Source: JAEUKA01 sp035328405 (lineage in GTDB: Bacteria; Myxococcota_A; Polyangia; Palsa-1104; JAEUJZ01). From it: 64,000 nt of DNA. The notes beneath the pieces are model-generated. The model saw nothing but the letters and a program-made list of their open reading frames with translations. It ran no database searches and was not told where the DNA came from. Within the stretch, counting starts at the first letter, position 1; every line of letters begins with the position of its first letter. The position numbers and the translations under genes are program-made. The stretch spans positions 1 through 64,000 of the forward strand of contig DAOLIT010000027.1 in NCBI GenBank assembly GCA_035328405.1, written 5' to 3'. Positions 27,289-37,100 of this stretch are shown here, piece after piece.

Positions 27289-30200
27289 ATGAACAGACGG
27301 TGCCTGCATGCGTTGTTTTCCGGTGGCGTTTTTTCTTGCCAAATGTCTCGTTTCGTGACGGGGGCTGCAATCGGTCTTGTGTGCAAACCGCACATCGCGC
27401 AAGCCCAGCTTCAAAACGGCCAACTGAAAGGCGTGATCACGAGCGACGTGGACGGAAAGCCGCTGGCCGGCGTGACCGTCACAGTTTCGGGTCCGGCACT
27501 GCAAGAAGAGCAAGTCGAAATCACCGACAAAAATGGTCGCTACCTGATCACGGAAATTCCTTCGGGCGACGATTACGTGGTGCGTTTTTACCTGGGCGAC
27601 AAAGTGGAGGAGCGCACCGGAATCCGCTTCACACACGGCAAAACCCTCACTGTGTCGTTTGCATTCCCCCTCAAACAGGTCACGCAGCAAGTGAGGGTCA
27701 TCAAGGAACGCGCCCCCAATCTGGACACCGCGAGCGCCACAGCCGGTGTGGAGATCAACCAGGAGGTCCTCCGAAACACAGCGGTGCGGGGCCGCACATT
27801 CGAGAGTGTTTTGTCGATGGCCCCCGGCACAGTCGATCCGCCGCGCGGTCAGGGTGGGGAAATCGGCGTGTCCATTTCTGGTTCCACGGGCAATGAAAAC
27901 AACTTCATCATCGACGGACTCAACACATCCGACCCCAATACCGGCATCATCGGTACGGAACTACACCAATTTTTCATCCAAGAAATCAGCGTCATCACAG
28001 GCGGCTATCAAGCCGAGTACGGACGCGCAACAGGAGGCGTGGTTTCCATCGTCACAAAAGGTGGTGGAAACGAACTTCACGGAAGTGTGTTCCTGTCGAG
28101 TCAACCGTTTCAGTTGACTCCCAATACCGTCGGGCGTTTGGGTGAGGCTCTCGCGTACCGGCGCAAAACAGAGGGACTTCAGGGGGACATTGGTTTTGAA
28201 CTTGGGGGTCCCCTGAAAAAGGACAAAGTTTGGTTCTATTTGGGATTTGCTCCGACCGTCAAAGTGAACCAGATCGATCGAATCGTGCGGAGGGGTCGGT
28301 TTGATCGGGGCACTGGTGGTGCAGAGATCGATTCGGGGTATGTCTGTCCATCGTATCTGGCAGATCCAGTTCTTTGTGCCGGGTCGCGTCGTCTGGCGAT
28401 GGCAACGGACGAGATGGATTCCCAGGGGTATTCCGAAGTCAAAACACTCTACAACGGAATCGCAAAACTGCAGTTCAATCTGTCTGCGGATCACAACTTG
28501 ACCTTCGCGTACATCGCGAGTCCCAAGACATTTTCGGGGTACTCCCTTTTTGGCTCAAATCTGCCTGGTGCCGTCGAAGACGGTGCGTTCAAGGAAACCG
28601 ATCAAGTACACGATGCAACCGTTCGGTACATCGGAAAACTGTTCGATCGAAAGTTGCAATTGAGTGGTCTTTACGGTTTTCACTTTCAGGGGATCGATAT
28701 TGCTCCCAATAACATCGACAAACCGCTGCAACTATATTTGACGGAAGGAGACAATCCGTACTCCCTTGCGGACTTTGAAGATTCCCCTGATTGCCGTCGG
28801 CAAAATCTGCAAGACACGATGGGAAGAACGGTTCTGTTCAACCCCTGTCCCATCACGAATTACCGCCGAAATGGTTACGGTCAATACAACAGAACAGACT
28901 TGCAACGGCACCAACTCTTGCTTGCCGCGACCTACTTTTGGCAGGCACTTGGGACGCACGCGATCAAGCTCGGCTTTGATTATGAACACCTGCGGAACAA
29001 GAACTTTCGCGCATACACAGGGCCGAACGGAGACCCGAACGACGGTTTTTCTGCCAACGTGATGTATCGGACAAGTGCCGATGGACAGCTCCTTAGAAAT
29101 TTTGCGCAGTATTCGACCGTCGGAAAAAACGGGGAAACAATCCTCCTAAACGACTTTACGTCCGAGACGTTTACGAACAACTTTGTGATGTATGTTCGCG
29201 ATGCGTGGAACGTAGGTCCGATTCCGGGACTCGTGCTGAGTGCAGGAGTCCGTTGGGAGGCGCAGGAAATTCACGGTGCAGATGGAAGCAAGCAGATTGG
29301 TATTTATGACAACATTGCACCGCGAGCAGGGGCGGTTTGGGACTTCACACAGAAAGGTCTTGGGAAGCTGTTTGTGAACTACGGACGGTTCTACCAATCG
29401 ATTCCCTTGACCATCAACGATCGGCAATTTGCTGGAGAAGGAGTGTTCACAGGAGGCGAATTTTCCGACTGTGCGCAGGCTGCTTTGCAACCAGGAGGCC
29501 GTGTGGTTCCAATTCCCCAGGCGTCGGGACCAGGAACCTGTCGTTTGAACGACATGGACCAGGGAAATCAAAACGGGGGACGATATGGAAATGTGATGCC
29601 GAACTTGAAGGGAATGTACATGGACGAGATCGTGGCTGGCATCAGTTACGATGTCGGATGGGACATGGTGCTCTCTGCAAGCTATCTGTATCGGGGTCTT
29701 GGGAATGTTGTAGAGGATTTGTCTGTGGATGGGGGAACGAATTACATCATCGCCAATCCCGGTGTTTCCCCAGACCCGAAGCGCGTTGCGGAATTGCAAG
29801 CAGATGTCGATCGACTGCGAGGCGATGCGTCTTTGCCGGGACAGGAGAAGCTGGCGCAAGCACAGGCTCGGTTGGAGGCGTACAAAGCCATCGAGACACA
29901 GTTTCCGAAACCCAGAAGGGAATACCAGGGCATCGTTTTGACGGCACAAAAGAGACTGTCCAACCGGTTCAGTCTGCTCGCGAACTACACGTATTCGCGC
30001 ATGCTTGGGAATTATCCTGGAACCTACGATGGCGTCGTGGATGAGAACCTTCCGAACTTTTCATCTCAATATGACCTGCAAGACATGATGAAGAATCGGA
30101 TGGGACCTCTTCCGAATGACAGACCGCACAACTTGAAATTCATCGGAACGTACCAACAGCCGGTAAAAAAAGGTTCACTGATCGCGTCCCTCAGCTTTTC

Positions 30201-30591
30201 GGCTTATTCGGGGCGTCCGATCAACGTGCTCGGCACGCACTCGATTTACGGCGACAGCCAAGTCTTCATCTTGCCGCGAGGTTCAGGGGGACGTACACCG
30301 ATGGTGAGCCAGTTCGACTTGCACATCGGTTTTGAATACCCCCTTTCGCAAAAAGTGAACGTGTCTGTTTTTGCGGATGTTCTGAATCTGTTCAACCAAC
30401 GGACAGTCACGAACGTGGATGATGACTTCACATACTCGTATGTTGCGCCGATTGTGAACGGAAAAATCAGTGACTTGGCGCACTTGAAGGACGAGGATGG
30501 AAGACCGATCGTGGCAAACGCAAACTACGGTCAACCCACAGGCTATCAAGCCCCGCTGTACATGCGTTTTGGAGCTCGGCTTTCGTTTTGA
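27289..30591 (+). CDS. TonB-dependent receptor with carboxypeptidase-regulatory-like domain
   Basis: 1,100 residues. After the signal sequence (ending near residue 39, HIAQAQ) comes a CarboxypepD_reg-like beta-sandwich (about 45-130: LKGVITSDVDGKPLAGVTVTV), then the plug domain (about 150-265: NNFIIDGLNTSDP, GGYQAEYGRATGGVVSIVTK) and a large outer-membrane barrel ending in the aromatic-terminated MRFGARLSF. This is the architecture of OmpA-related TonB-dependent transporters in myxobacteria and acidobacteria. AGGGAG precedes the ATG. Substrate is not evident; a helical insertion around 820-875 (LQADVDRLRGDASLPG) lies in an extracellular loop. Confidence 0.94.
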   Translation: MNRRCLHALFSGGVFSCQMSRFVTGAAIGLVCKPHIAQAQLQNGQLKGVITSDVDGKPLAGVTVTVSGPALQEEQVEITDKNGRYLITEIPSGDDYVVRFYLGDKVEERTGIRFTHGKTLTVSFAFPLKQVTQQVRVIKERAPNLDTASATAGVEINQEVLRNTAVRGRTFESVLSMAPGTVDPPRGQGGEIGVSISGSTGNENNFIIDGLNTSDPNTGIIGTELHQFFIQEISVITGGYQAEYGRATGGVVSIVTKGGGNELHGSVFLSSQPFQLTPNTVGRLGEALAYRRKTEGLQGDIGFELGGPLKKDKVWFYLGFAPTVKVNQIDRIVRRGRFDRGTGGAEIDSGYVCPSYLADPVLCAGSRRLAMATDEMDSQGYSEVKTLYNGIAKLQFNLSADHNLTFAYIASPKTFSGYSLFGSNLPGAVEDGAFKETDQVHDATVRYIGKLFDRKLQLSGLYGFHFQGIDIAPNNIDKPLQLYLTEGDNPYSLADFEDSPDCRRQNLQDTMGRTVLFNPCPITNYRRNGYGQYNRTDLQRHQLLLAATYFWQALGTHAIKLGFDYEHLRNKNFRAYTGPNGDPNDGFSANVMYRTSADGQLLRNFAQYSTVGKNGETILLNDFTSETFTNNFVMYVRDAWNVGPIPGLVLSAGVRWEAQEIHGADGSKQIGIYDNIAPRAGAVWDFTQKGLGKLFVNYGRFYQSIPLTINDRQFAGEGVFTGGEFSDCAQAALQPGGRVVPIPQASGPGTCRLNDMDQGNQNGGRYGNVMPNLKGMYMDEIVAGISYDVGWDMVLSASYLYRGLGNVVEDLSVDGGTNYIIANPGVSPDPKRVAELQADVDRLRGDASLPGQEKLAQAQARLEAYKAIETQFPKPRREYQGIVLTAQKRLSNRFSLLANYTYSRMLGNYPGTYDGVVDENLPNFSSQYDLQDMMKNRMGPLPNDRPHNLKFIGTYQQPVKKGSLIASLSFSAYSGRPINVLGTHSIYGDSQVFILPRGSGGRTPMVSQFDLHIGFEYPLSQKVNVSVFADVLNLFNQRTVTNVDDDFTYSYVAPIVNGKISDLAHLKDEDGRPIVANANYGQPTGYQAPLYMRFGARLSF

Positions 30592-30658
30592 GAGTGTGAA
30601 AACAGCCTCGGAAAAGTGCCAAACATCGGCTGTTTACGAACCCTCGTCGTTTTTCGGA

Positions 30659-31150
30659 TTATGGGTTTGGGAGGATGTGGCCGGTGGCGTCATAGCGGCA
30701 GAGGGAAGAGAGTTTGTCGGGGCTTTGGCGGTATCGTTGGGCGCTTTGGGGGTTCCGATGGGTGATGTCGAGAATGAGGTGATCCAGGAAAAGACCGTGC
30801 TGGGCCAGAAGCTGCGCGCAGTGTTGATCCTCGAACGAAAGCGCAGTTCCGCAATCGGCGTGGGAATGAAAAAGGACCTGCGGAGGGGAATCGGTAAGGG
30901 CTTGTTCGAGAAGCCAAATCACGTCGGAGAAGCGAAGTCGAAAACCCCTGTGTCCTACTGAAAAGGGGGTCGAAACAGAGCGCGCGTTTTGGCGGTTCCA
31001 GGCGTTTTCACACAGCCGCAACCAAGACAGTTCGGGGGAGTTTCGGACACCTCCCAGGAGCCCGCACGCTTCGTTTGGATAGACGCGCGCGGCCTCTTCA
31101 TAGCAAGCCAACAGGAGGTGTCTAGGAAGTGTAGGAAGGGGTTCGGTCAT
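30659..31150 (-). CDS. JAMM/Mov34-type metallopeptidase
   Basis: 163 residues. The JAB1/MPN core is complete: YPNEACGLLGG with the catalytic Glu near residue 27 and the zinc motif HSHADCGTALSFED, giving HxH followed by SxxD. Bacterial members remove C-terminal peptides or ubiquitin-like tags, for example from ThiS/MoaD-like sulfur carriers. No sulfur-carrier gene is nearby, so the substrate is open. Its ATG overlaps the stop of the upstream J-domain gene by four bases, so the two are co-translated. Confidence 0.9.
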   Translation of the reverse strand: MTEPLPTLPRHLLLACYEEAARVYPNEACGLLGGVRNSPELSWLRLCENAWNRQNARSVSTPFSVGHRGFRLRFSDVIWLLEQALTDSPPQVLFHSHADCGTALSFEDQHCAQLLAQHGLFLDHLILDITHRNPQSAQRYRQSPDKLSSLCRYDATGHILPNP

Positions 31151-31962
31151 GACGCCGTGTGTTTTTTTGGACCGTGCGAATCGTGCGGATCGACAGGATT
31201 TGGGACATGGTGCAAAAGGACACGGTAGGCATTGTGGATGGCGGAAAAACGATCGGATAGCGCGCGTTTTTCGGTTGGGGTAGCTGTTGGGAATTGGTCA
31301 GGATGAAGGGTACGAGCGAGGCGGCGATACGCACTTTTGACCTCGGCGTGGGTGGCGTGTTTGGAGAGATCGAGAAGAGCAAACGCTTGGGCGAGTTCGC
31401 GGCTTGTCATCCCTACGACGAGAACGCCGAGCGCATCCAAAAACAAAAGCAACTGGAGAATGCGGGTAGGGGGTAGATCGCAAACGCTACACAAATCGTG
31501 AAAAGAGGCGGCGGTCAACAGGCGATCGAGAACGGCCTGCTCGCCGGGAAAAAGCGCGGAAGGATGGGGCGGAAAGCTGACGGTGACAGGATTGCTGCCG
31601 ATGCGCTGGCGGAGTTTTTCGGGGGACAGATGTTGGGCTTCGATGTGGGCGCGGATGCTGAAGTCCGGACGGAATGGCTCGACGAAAAAACGGGCGGACA
31701 ACGTTTTGCCAAGATGAAAATGCGCTGTTCCGCGCGCCCGCAAAACGTAACGAACCTGGCTTTCGGGAGACACGGGAGCATCGGGCCCAGCGTCGAGGGC
31801 ATACACAAAACCAGCACCAAGTTGCAAGCGAATGGGGCCTTTTGCTGTGGTGATTTCGAGGATGCCGCGATGCTCGCGAACGGTGTGTTCGTAAAGCAAG
31901 CGAGCAAATTCAAGCGGGCCAGGCAGTCGGGGCAACGTCACGATTCGCGGGAAGTCTAGCAA
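31147..31962 (-). CDS. J-domain protein with N-terminal DUF4388-like region
   Basis: 271 residues. The last 75 residues are a J domain with the HPD tripeptide intact (LARTLHPDQF, helices around DLSKHATHAEVKSAYRRL and FSAIHNAYRVLL), which stimulates Hsp70 ATPases. The first 110 residues resemble DUF4388-type sensory regions common in myxobacteria (RGILEITTAKGPIRLQLGAG), followed by a helical middle part. No Gly/Phe or zinc region is present, so this is a class III J protein, probably with a dedicated job in signalling or membrane protein handling. It overlaps the JAMM peptidase gene downstream. Confidence 0.87.
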   Translation of the reverse strand: MLDFPRIVTLPRLPGPLEFARLLYEHTVREHRGILEITTAKGPIRLQLGAGFVYALDAGPDAPVSPESQVRYVLRARGTAHFHLGKTLSARFFVEPFRPDFSIRAHIEAQHLSPEKLRQRIGSNPVTVSFPPHPSALFPGEQAVLDRLLTAASFHDLCSVCDLPPTRILQLLLFLDALGVLVVGMTSRELAQAFALLDLSKHATHAEVKSAYRRLARTLHPDQFPTATPTEKRALSDRFSAIHNAYRVLLHHVPNPVDPHDSHGPKKHTAS

Positions 31963-32070
31963 AGGTCTTGCACTCGGAGAAAAGAGAAGATAAGTAATGC
32001 GGACTCATGTGCAGGGCGAACGCCTTGCCCCTCGCTTCTGTCCGTCGCTTTTGTAAGGAAAACTCGAAAC

Positions 32071-32436
32071 ATGTCCAAAGCCGGGATTCACCCCAACTAC
32101 CAACTGGCCACCATCACTTGCGCGTGTGGCGCTACGCATGAAAGTGCTTCGACGCGTGGTTCGTTTACCGTCGAAATTTGCTCGCGCTGCCACCCGTTTT
32201 ACACCGGCAAACAAAAACTGCTGGATGCTGCGGGACGCATCGATCGCTTTAACAAACGGTATCAGCTCAAGCCGGGCACTTCGTCGATGGTGGTGGAAGC
32301 CGCCAAGAAGGCGGAAGCACTGAAAGCGGATGCTCCCAAGGTCGAGAAAGCCGAAAAGAAGGCTGACGCTCCGAAAGCGGAAAAAGCCGAGAAAAAGGCT
32401 GACGCTCCCAAGGCTGACAAAAAGCCCAAAGCCTAA
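32071..32436 (+). CDS. rpmE: Ribosomal protein bL31 with Lys/Ala-rich tail
   Basis: 121 residues; bL31 normally has 65-75. The first 70 residues are the zinc-binding form of bL31 (Cys17, Cys19, Cys37, Cys40; HPFYTGKQK). The remaining 50 are a repeat tail of the units VEKAEKKADAPKAEKAEKK, highly basic and Ala-rich, encoded by imperfect tandem DNA repeats. Such tails are known on ribosomal proteins of myxobacteria. prfA follows after 24 bases, the usual rpmE-prfA order. Confidence 0.95.
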   Translation: MSKAGIHPNYQLATITCACGATHESASTRGSFTVEICSRCHPFYTGKQKLLDAAGRIDRFNKRYQLKPGTSSMVVEAAKKAEALKADAPKVEKAEKKADAPKAEKAEKKADAPKADKKPKA

Positions 32437-32460
32437 TTCCCTTTTTGGCTCGCGAAACCC

Positions 32461-33540
32461 ATGTCGATGTTTGACAAACTGGCCGAGGTCGAGGACCGCT
32501 TTCGGGACCTGGAAGTCCAGCTTGCAGACCCCGACGTGCTCGCCAAACAACAAGTGTTTCTCAAATTGGCCAAGGAACGGGCCGACATTGAGGAACTGGT
32601 CGCGACGTATCGCGAATACCAAAAAACGGCGAACGAACTGGCGGAAAACGCGCCGCTTTTGCGAGAGGCGGACGCCGACCTGCGGCAAATGGCCAAGGAG
32701 GAGGAACAGCGACTCCTGGCGCGTCGAGAGGAACTGGACGGCAAGTTGAAGGTCTTGCTGCTGCCCAAGGACAAAAACGACGACAAAAACATCGTGCTGG
32801 AAATTCGGGCGGGAACGGGAGGCGAGGAGGCGGCGCTTTTTGCGGCGGATTTGTTTCGGATGTATGGCCGTTTCGCCGAACGAAAACAGTGGCGCGTCGA
32901 GCTTCTGAGTTTGTCCGAAGCGGCGGCGGGCGGCATCAAGGAAGTCATCGCGATGATTTCGGCACCGACGAGCGGGAAGGTCTATTCGGAGCTGAAATAT
33001 GAATCGGGGGTTCACAGGGTGCAGCGCGTGCCGGAAACAGAGGCTCAAGGCCGAATCCACACGTCTGCGGCGACGGTCGCTGTGTTGCCGGAAGCGGAAG
33101 ATGTCGATGTGAAGATCGAAGAAAAAGATCTGCGCATCGAGGTCATGCGATCGGGAGGACCCGGCGGTCAATCGGTGAACACGACAGACTCCGCTGTGCA
33201 AATCATGCACATTCCGTCGGGGATCATCGTGCGGTGTCAGCAGGAAAAATCGCAGCACAAAAATCGCGCGACAGCGATGCGGATCTTGAAGACGAAGCTC
33301 CTCGATATTGAGCGAGAAAAACAGGAGTCCGCCGAACGTGAAGCGCGGCGGTCACAAGTCGGAAGCGGAGACCGCTCCGAAAAAATCCGCACGTACAATT
33401 TTCCGCAAGACCGCGTGACCGACCATCGCATTGGGCTGACACGACACAACATCCAGAAGTTCATGGATGGCGACCTCCAGGACGTGATCGATGCGCTGCG
33501 GGCACACCATCAGGCGGAATTGCTCAAGGGCGAGACATAG
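32461..33540 (+). CDS. prfA: Peptide chain release factor 1
   Basis: 359 residues, a normal RF1. It recognises UAA and UAG stop codons through the PxT motif, seen as PET in RVPETEAQGRIH, and triggers peptide release with GGQ in SGGPGGQSVN. RF1 ends with the usual DRVTDHRIGL and LL helix. Together with rpmE it forms the conserved translation pair. Confidence 0.98.
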   Translation: MSMFDKLAEVEDRFRDLEVQLADPDVLAKQQVFLKLAKERADIEELVATYREYQKTANELAENAPLLREADADLRQMAKEEEQRLLARREELDGKLKVLLLPKDKNDDKNIVLEIRAGTGGEEAALFAADLFRMYGRFAERKQWRVELLSLSEAAAGGIKEVIAMISAPTSGKVYSELKYESGVHRVQRVPETEAQGRIHTSAATVAVLPEAEDVDVKIEEKDLRIEVMRSGGPGGQSVNTTDSAVQIMHIPSGIIVRCQQEKSQHKNRATAMRILKTKLLDIEREKQESAEREARRSQVGSGDRSEKIRTYNFPQDRVTDHRIGLTRHNIQKFMDGDLQDVIDALRAHHQAELLKGET

Positions 33541-33662
33541 CAAGCGCAGCGACGGGGGACTTTGCGGCGAAACACCCATTCCCACTCAATCTCTCCTCAA
33601 AAGAGACTTGGATGTGGCGCTGCTTTCTTTGGGGCTTGTCGTTGGGGGTCGTTGGGTGGGAG

Positions 33663-34631
33663 TCACGCGAGTTTGGTGGAGGCGAGTTGCTCTCCGGTGC
33701 TGGCATTCCATTCGCAGAAGGTGTGGTCGGCAAGGATTGCATACAGAGACGTGCCCTGTTCGCCAAAAACCAAACCTGTGACAGGCTGCGAAACGGAACA
33801 GTCGCACAGAATCTCACACAGAGCTTGGTCCGGTCTGGGCCTGACAATCCAGGCACCCTGTTTCGGTAGGTCTTTCTGAAGGACGGGATCTTTGTTCACA
33901 GCAAGGCGGTTCTTGTCCTGTTTGCAGAAAGCGATGACATCGCCCCCGAACGTGGGAAGCTCAAGCTTGGCGGACTTGCCAGACCATGGGTCACCCGTCG
34001 TCGCTTGATAGAGATAGAACCCATTTTGGGTGCCTGTAGCCAACAAATTGTGTTCTCGGGAAACATACAAAGGCGGCACGCTGTGAAATCGGGAAACGGT
34101 CAGGCCCGCAAACGGTTTCGTATCGACGCGGGTCCCGTCGGAGGCATAGAGGCTCCCATACGCGCCATCCACGTCATCGGACGCCCAAGACCAAGCGGTC
34201 GCGATGTGTTTGTCCGGGGAACACAGCATCCAGTTGTCGAGACTCGTAAAAGTGGTACGCGAAAGAGGAATCGATACGTCTTTTTGCGGTTCTTGCGACG
34301 TGACATCGATGAAGCGCAAAAGAATCCGCTCGGCATTCTTGTCCACGAAATAGAGGGCATACCGCGCATCGAAAGGCAGGTCGTTGCAGAGCGCGTCGCT
34401 TGGGTTCAATAGAGTGCCGGTTTCGGCATCCAAAAGGAGGTATGTGCCAGGCGTCTGCTCGACGACGAAAAAGCGGGTGCTTTCGCTGACACCAAGGAGG
34501 CGACCCTCGCAGCGAAATCGTTCGGTTCGGTCGGCGATCGAAAGCCCCACAATGGTGTTTTTCTTTTGACACAAGGCCATTTGGCCCAAGTGAGCAAGCA
34601 AGAGCACGGGCGCTTGCGGCGACAGTCGCAT
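33663..34631 (-). CDS. Beta-propeller-like protein of unknown function
   Basis: 322 residues with spaced repeats of the WD40/quinoprotein type (TYLLLDAETGTLL, YGSLYASDGTRVD, NGFYLYQATTGDPW, TFCEWNASTGEQL). No clear signal peptide is present. I do not recognise a specific family. It is transcribed in the same direction as, and 45 bases upstream... of nothing coding on this strand within 100 bases except the ThDP enzyme gene at 36368-34677, which ends 45 bases before its start, so the two may share a transcript. Confidence 0.7.
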   Translation of the reverse strand: MRLSPQAPVLLLAHLGQMALCQKKNTIVGLSIADRTERFRCEGRLLGVSESTRFFVVEQTPGTYLLLDAETGTLLNPSDALCNDLPFDARYALYFVDKNAERILLRFIDVTSQEPQKDVSIPLSRTTFTSLDNWMLCSPDKHIATAWSWASDDVDGAYGSLYASDGTRVDTKPFAGLTVSRFHSVPPLYVSREHNLLATGTQNGFYLYQATTGDPWSGKSAKLELPTFGGDVIAFCKQDKNRLAVNKDPVLQKDLPKQGAWIVRPRPDQALCEILCDCSVSQPVTGLVFGEQGTSLYAILADHTFCEWNASTGEQLASTKLA

Positions 34632-34676
34632 GATTCCCCCCTTTGTTGTTTTCCGGCACTTTGCCGGTGTTGTCGG

Positions 34677-36368
34677 CTAGACAGTCAGCCGGGCTGCACC
34701 GCTTTGGACAGAGAAAGCGGGGTCTAGCGCGACGTTCACACAGGTTACAGCGTCTTGGGACAGGGCTTCACGGAAGGTGGGAAGAAGGTCTTTGGGGTCT
34801 TCAACGTGATAGCCGACCCCGCCGAAGGCTTCGACCACTTTGTCGTACCTTGTGGGGCAAAGTTTGGTCGCGGGGGCGCGTTCTTCGCCAAACAACATGA
34901 CTTGGGGGCCTCGGATTTGCCCCCAGGCTGCGTCGTTTCCAACGATGACGGTGACGGGAAAACCGAAACGGACACAGGTCTCGAAATCGAAACCGTTGAG
35001 CCCGAAACTGCCGTCGCCAGACAAGACAACCACGCGCTGTTTCTGATCGACATCGAGCGCCTTGGCGGCCAGGGCAAACGGCGCGCCGACGCCCAAACAA
35101 CCCAGCGGTCCCGGATCGAGCCACTGACCGGGCCTGGACAGAGGCAAAATTTTGGCGGCCATTGCGACGACATCGCCGCCGTCTCCGATCAACACGGCGT
35201 CCTCGGAAATGCGTCCGGTGCCACACGGTCCACACCCGAGGGCTTGCCCAAGTGCGTCGGCGAGCTGGTAGTGGTTGATGGGGCGACTTTCACCCTTCAT
35301 GTAGGGAACGAGTCTGCCGTGTTGCTTGGTTTCATCGTCGCGAAGTTCGGCACGCCAAGTGGAAAATCGGGCAGAAAGGGCGGCGGCTTCCCCGGACAGG
35401 GCTTGCTGAATTTGTTGCAACACCAGCGTGGTATGTCCGGCGAGCGCGACCTCGGCTGCGCGGTTTTTGCCAAGCTGGCTGACATCGCGGTCGATTTGGA
35501 TGACGTGCGCATTGGGGCTTATGCCCGCGCCAAAACCGACGCGAAAATCGAGCGGCGTACCGACGATGAGCACCAAATCCGTCCCCTTCAAAGCCCGGCG
35601 GCGCGCAAGGCTGAACACATGTGGATGGTCGGCGGGCAGAACGCCTCGGCCCATGCCATTCATCATGACGGGAATGCCGAGGGAGTCCGTCAGCGCCAGC
35701 AGCGCCGCCGACGCATCGTCCCAATACACCTGCGACCCCGCAAACACCATAGGCCTGTGCGCTTGTTTGAGCAGCGCGGCGACGTGTTCGATTTGCGCAG
35801 GGTCGGCCAGCGTCTTCGGCCACGGCGGCAAAGGCGGCGGCACGACAAGCTCGTTGTCATCAACTTGCGACATAAGGACATCGAAAGGCAGCTCCAAAAA
35901 CACCGGGCCCGGCACGCCGGACACAGCCATGCGCACCGCCGTTTGCACAAGTTCGCGCAACCGTTTGGGATCGTGAACCGTCGCGCTCCATTTCGTGATG
36001 GTGCGCATGAGCGGGACTTGTTCCATTTCTTGCAGCGCGCCCCGCCCCGTGGACCGAAGTTCTGCCGCACCGCCGAGCACGATCAAGGGGGATTGCGCCT
36101 GGTACGCATTCGCGATTCCTGTGACTGCATCGGTCACGCCCGGCCCCGCCGTGACCAGCGCGACCCCGACGCCGCGTGTGAGCCGCGCATATCCGTCCCC
36201 CGCGTGTGCTGCGGCCTGTTCGTGCCGCGTGTCGATGAGCCGTATCCCATACCGCAAGCAACCGTCGTAAATCGGAGCGATATGCCCGCCGCACAGCGTG
36301 AAAATGTCGCGGACTCCATGCCGATGAAGTTCCTGCGCTACCAAATGACCGCCGATGTTTGTTCCCAT
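34677..36368 (-). CDS. Acetolactate-synthase-like thiamine diphosphate enzyme
   Basis: 563 residues in the three-domain layout of the ThDP decarboxylase/synthase family. The N-terminal domain has the catalytic Glu in DTRHEQAAAH and GPGVTDAVTGIANA; the central domain binds a nucleotide in many relatives; the C-terminal domain has the ThDP motif GDGSFGLNGFDFETC ending in VGNDAAWG. It resembles acetolactate synthase large subunits and the ILVBL/oxalyl-CoA decarboxylase-like group. No regulatory small subunit or ilvC is adjacent, so a role outside branched-chain amino acid synthesis is plausible. An insertion CGPCGTGRISED near residue 380 is unusual for the family. Confidence 0.88.
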   Translation of the reverse strand: MGTNIGGHLVAQELHRHGVRDIFTLCGGHIAPIYDGCLRYGIRLIDTRHEQAAAHAGDGYARLTRGVGVALVTAGPGVTDAVTGIANAYQAQSPLIVLGGAAELRSTGRGALQEMEQVPLMRTITKWSATVHDPKRLRELVQTAVRMAVSGVPGPVFLELPFDVLMSQVDDNELVVPPPLPPWPKTLADPAQIEHVAALLKQAHRPMVFAGSQVYWDDASAALLALTDSLGIPVMMNGMGRGVLPADHPHVFSLARRRALKGTDLVLIVGTPLDFRVGFGAGISPNAHVIQIDRDVSQLGKNRAAEVALAGHTTLVLQQIQQALSGEAAALSARFSTWRAELRDDETKQHGRLVPYMKGESRPINHYQLADALGQALGCGPCGTGRISEDAVLIGDGGDVVAMAAKILPLSRPGQWLDPGPLGCLGVGAPFALAAKALDVDQKQRVVVLSGDGSFGLNGFDFETCVRFGFPVTVIVGNDAAWGQIRGPQVMLFGEERAPATKLCPTRYDKVVEAFGGVGYHVEDPKDLLPTFREALSQDAVTCVNVALDPAFSVQSGAARLTV

Positions 36369-36471
36369 AAGGCGCGACGGTACTCACAGACCGTGGGTTT
36401 GGTCAATCGCGCCATGCAGCGGGTTTTGTCAGTACGATGAGACATGCGCAAAAATGGAATAGGAGGAATCG

Positions 36472-36999
36472 ATGAGGTTTAGAAGAAGTGCCTGGTTGTC
36501 GTCTTGTGCAGTGGTGTTTGTGGTTGAGGTGGGTGTGGGCGTGTGTGTGGGACAGACAACCCCTGTGCGGTACGAGCTGTCGGGGAACGAATTGAAAGTG
36601 CCGGGGCCGGTGCTGTTTCAAACTGGCAGCGACAAGCTCAAGACAGAATCGGAGTCTGTGCTTTCGTATGTAAAGGGGTATCTTGCAGACAAGTCGTACA
36701 TCTCTCTTTTGCGGATCGAAGTTCACTCGGATGCGACGGGCAATTCGGCGGCAAACCAAAAACTGACGGAACAGCGGGCTCTGTCGGTGGGGCGGTGGTT
36801 GGTTGCTCACGGGGTGGACTGCAAACGACTTCTGGCTGTGGGCTTTGGCGAGACGAAGCCGGTAGCGGACAACCGCACAGACGAAGGCAGAGCGCAAAAC
36901 CGTCGGGTGTCGTTTGTGAATGCGGAACTGCGAGGCCGCGCGATCGGTGGCATGCCGGTGGACGGCGGCGGCAAAGTCGCTGGGGATTTGTGCAAATAG
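36472..36999 (+). CDS. OmpA-family peptidoglycan-associated protein
   Basis: 175 residues with a strong ribosome site (ATAGGAGG) and a signal peptide (VVFVVEVGVGVCVG). The OmpA C-terminal domain (about 45-150) has LFQTGSDKLK, the diaminopimelate-binding Asp and Arg of the family in IEVHSDATGN and GRAQNRRVSF. It should bind peptidoglycan in the periplasm. It stands alone between the ThDP gene (divergent) and the MoxR operon. Confidence 0.92.
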   Translation: MRFRRSAWLSSCAVVFVVEVGVGVCVGQTTPVRYELSGNELKVPGPVLFQTGSDKLKTESESVLSYVKGYLADKSYISLLRIEVHSDATGNSAANQKLTEQRALSVGRWLVAHGVDCKRLLAVGFGETKPVADNRTDEGRAQNRRVSFVNAELRGRAIGGMPVDGGGKVAGDLCK

Positions 37000-37100
37000 G
37001 TTCGGGTTGCCCAAAAACACGGAAGCGGGACTTTGTTCGCACGGGTCGAAAACGGTCAGGCTATAATGACTTAACGACTTAGGTCTTCTTGGGCTCGACG

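Noticed and set aside
34755..36440. 561-codon open frame on the plus strand
   Set aside because: Antisense to the ThDP enzyme gene; His/Arg-rich shadow.
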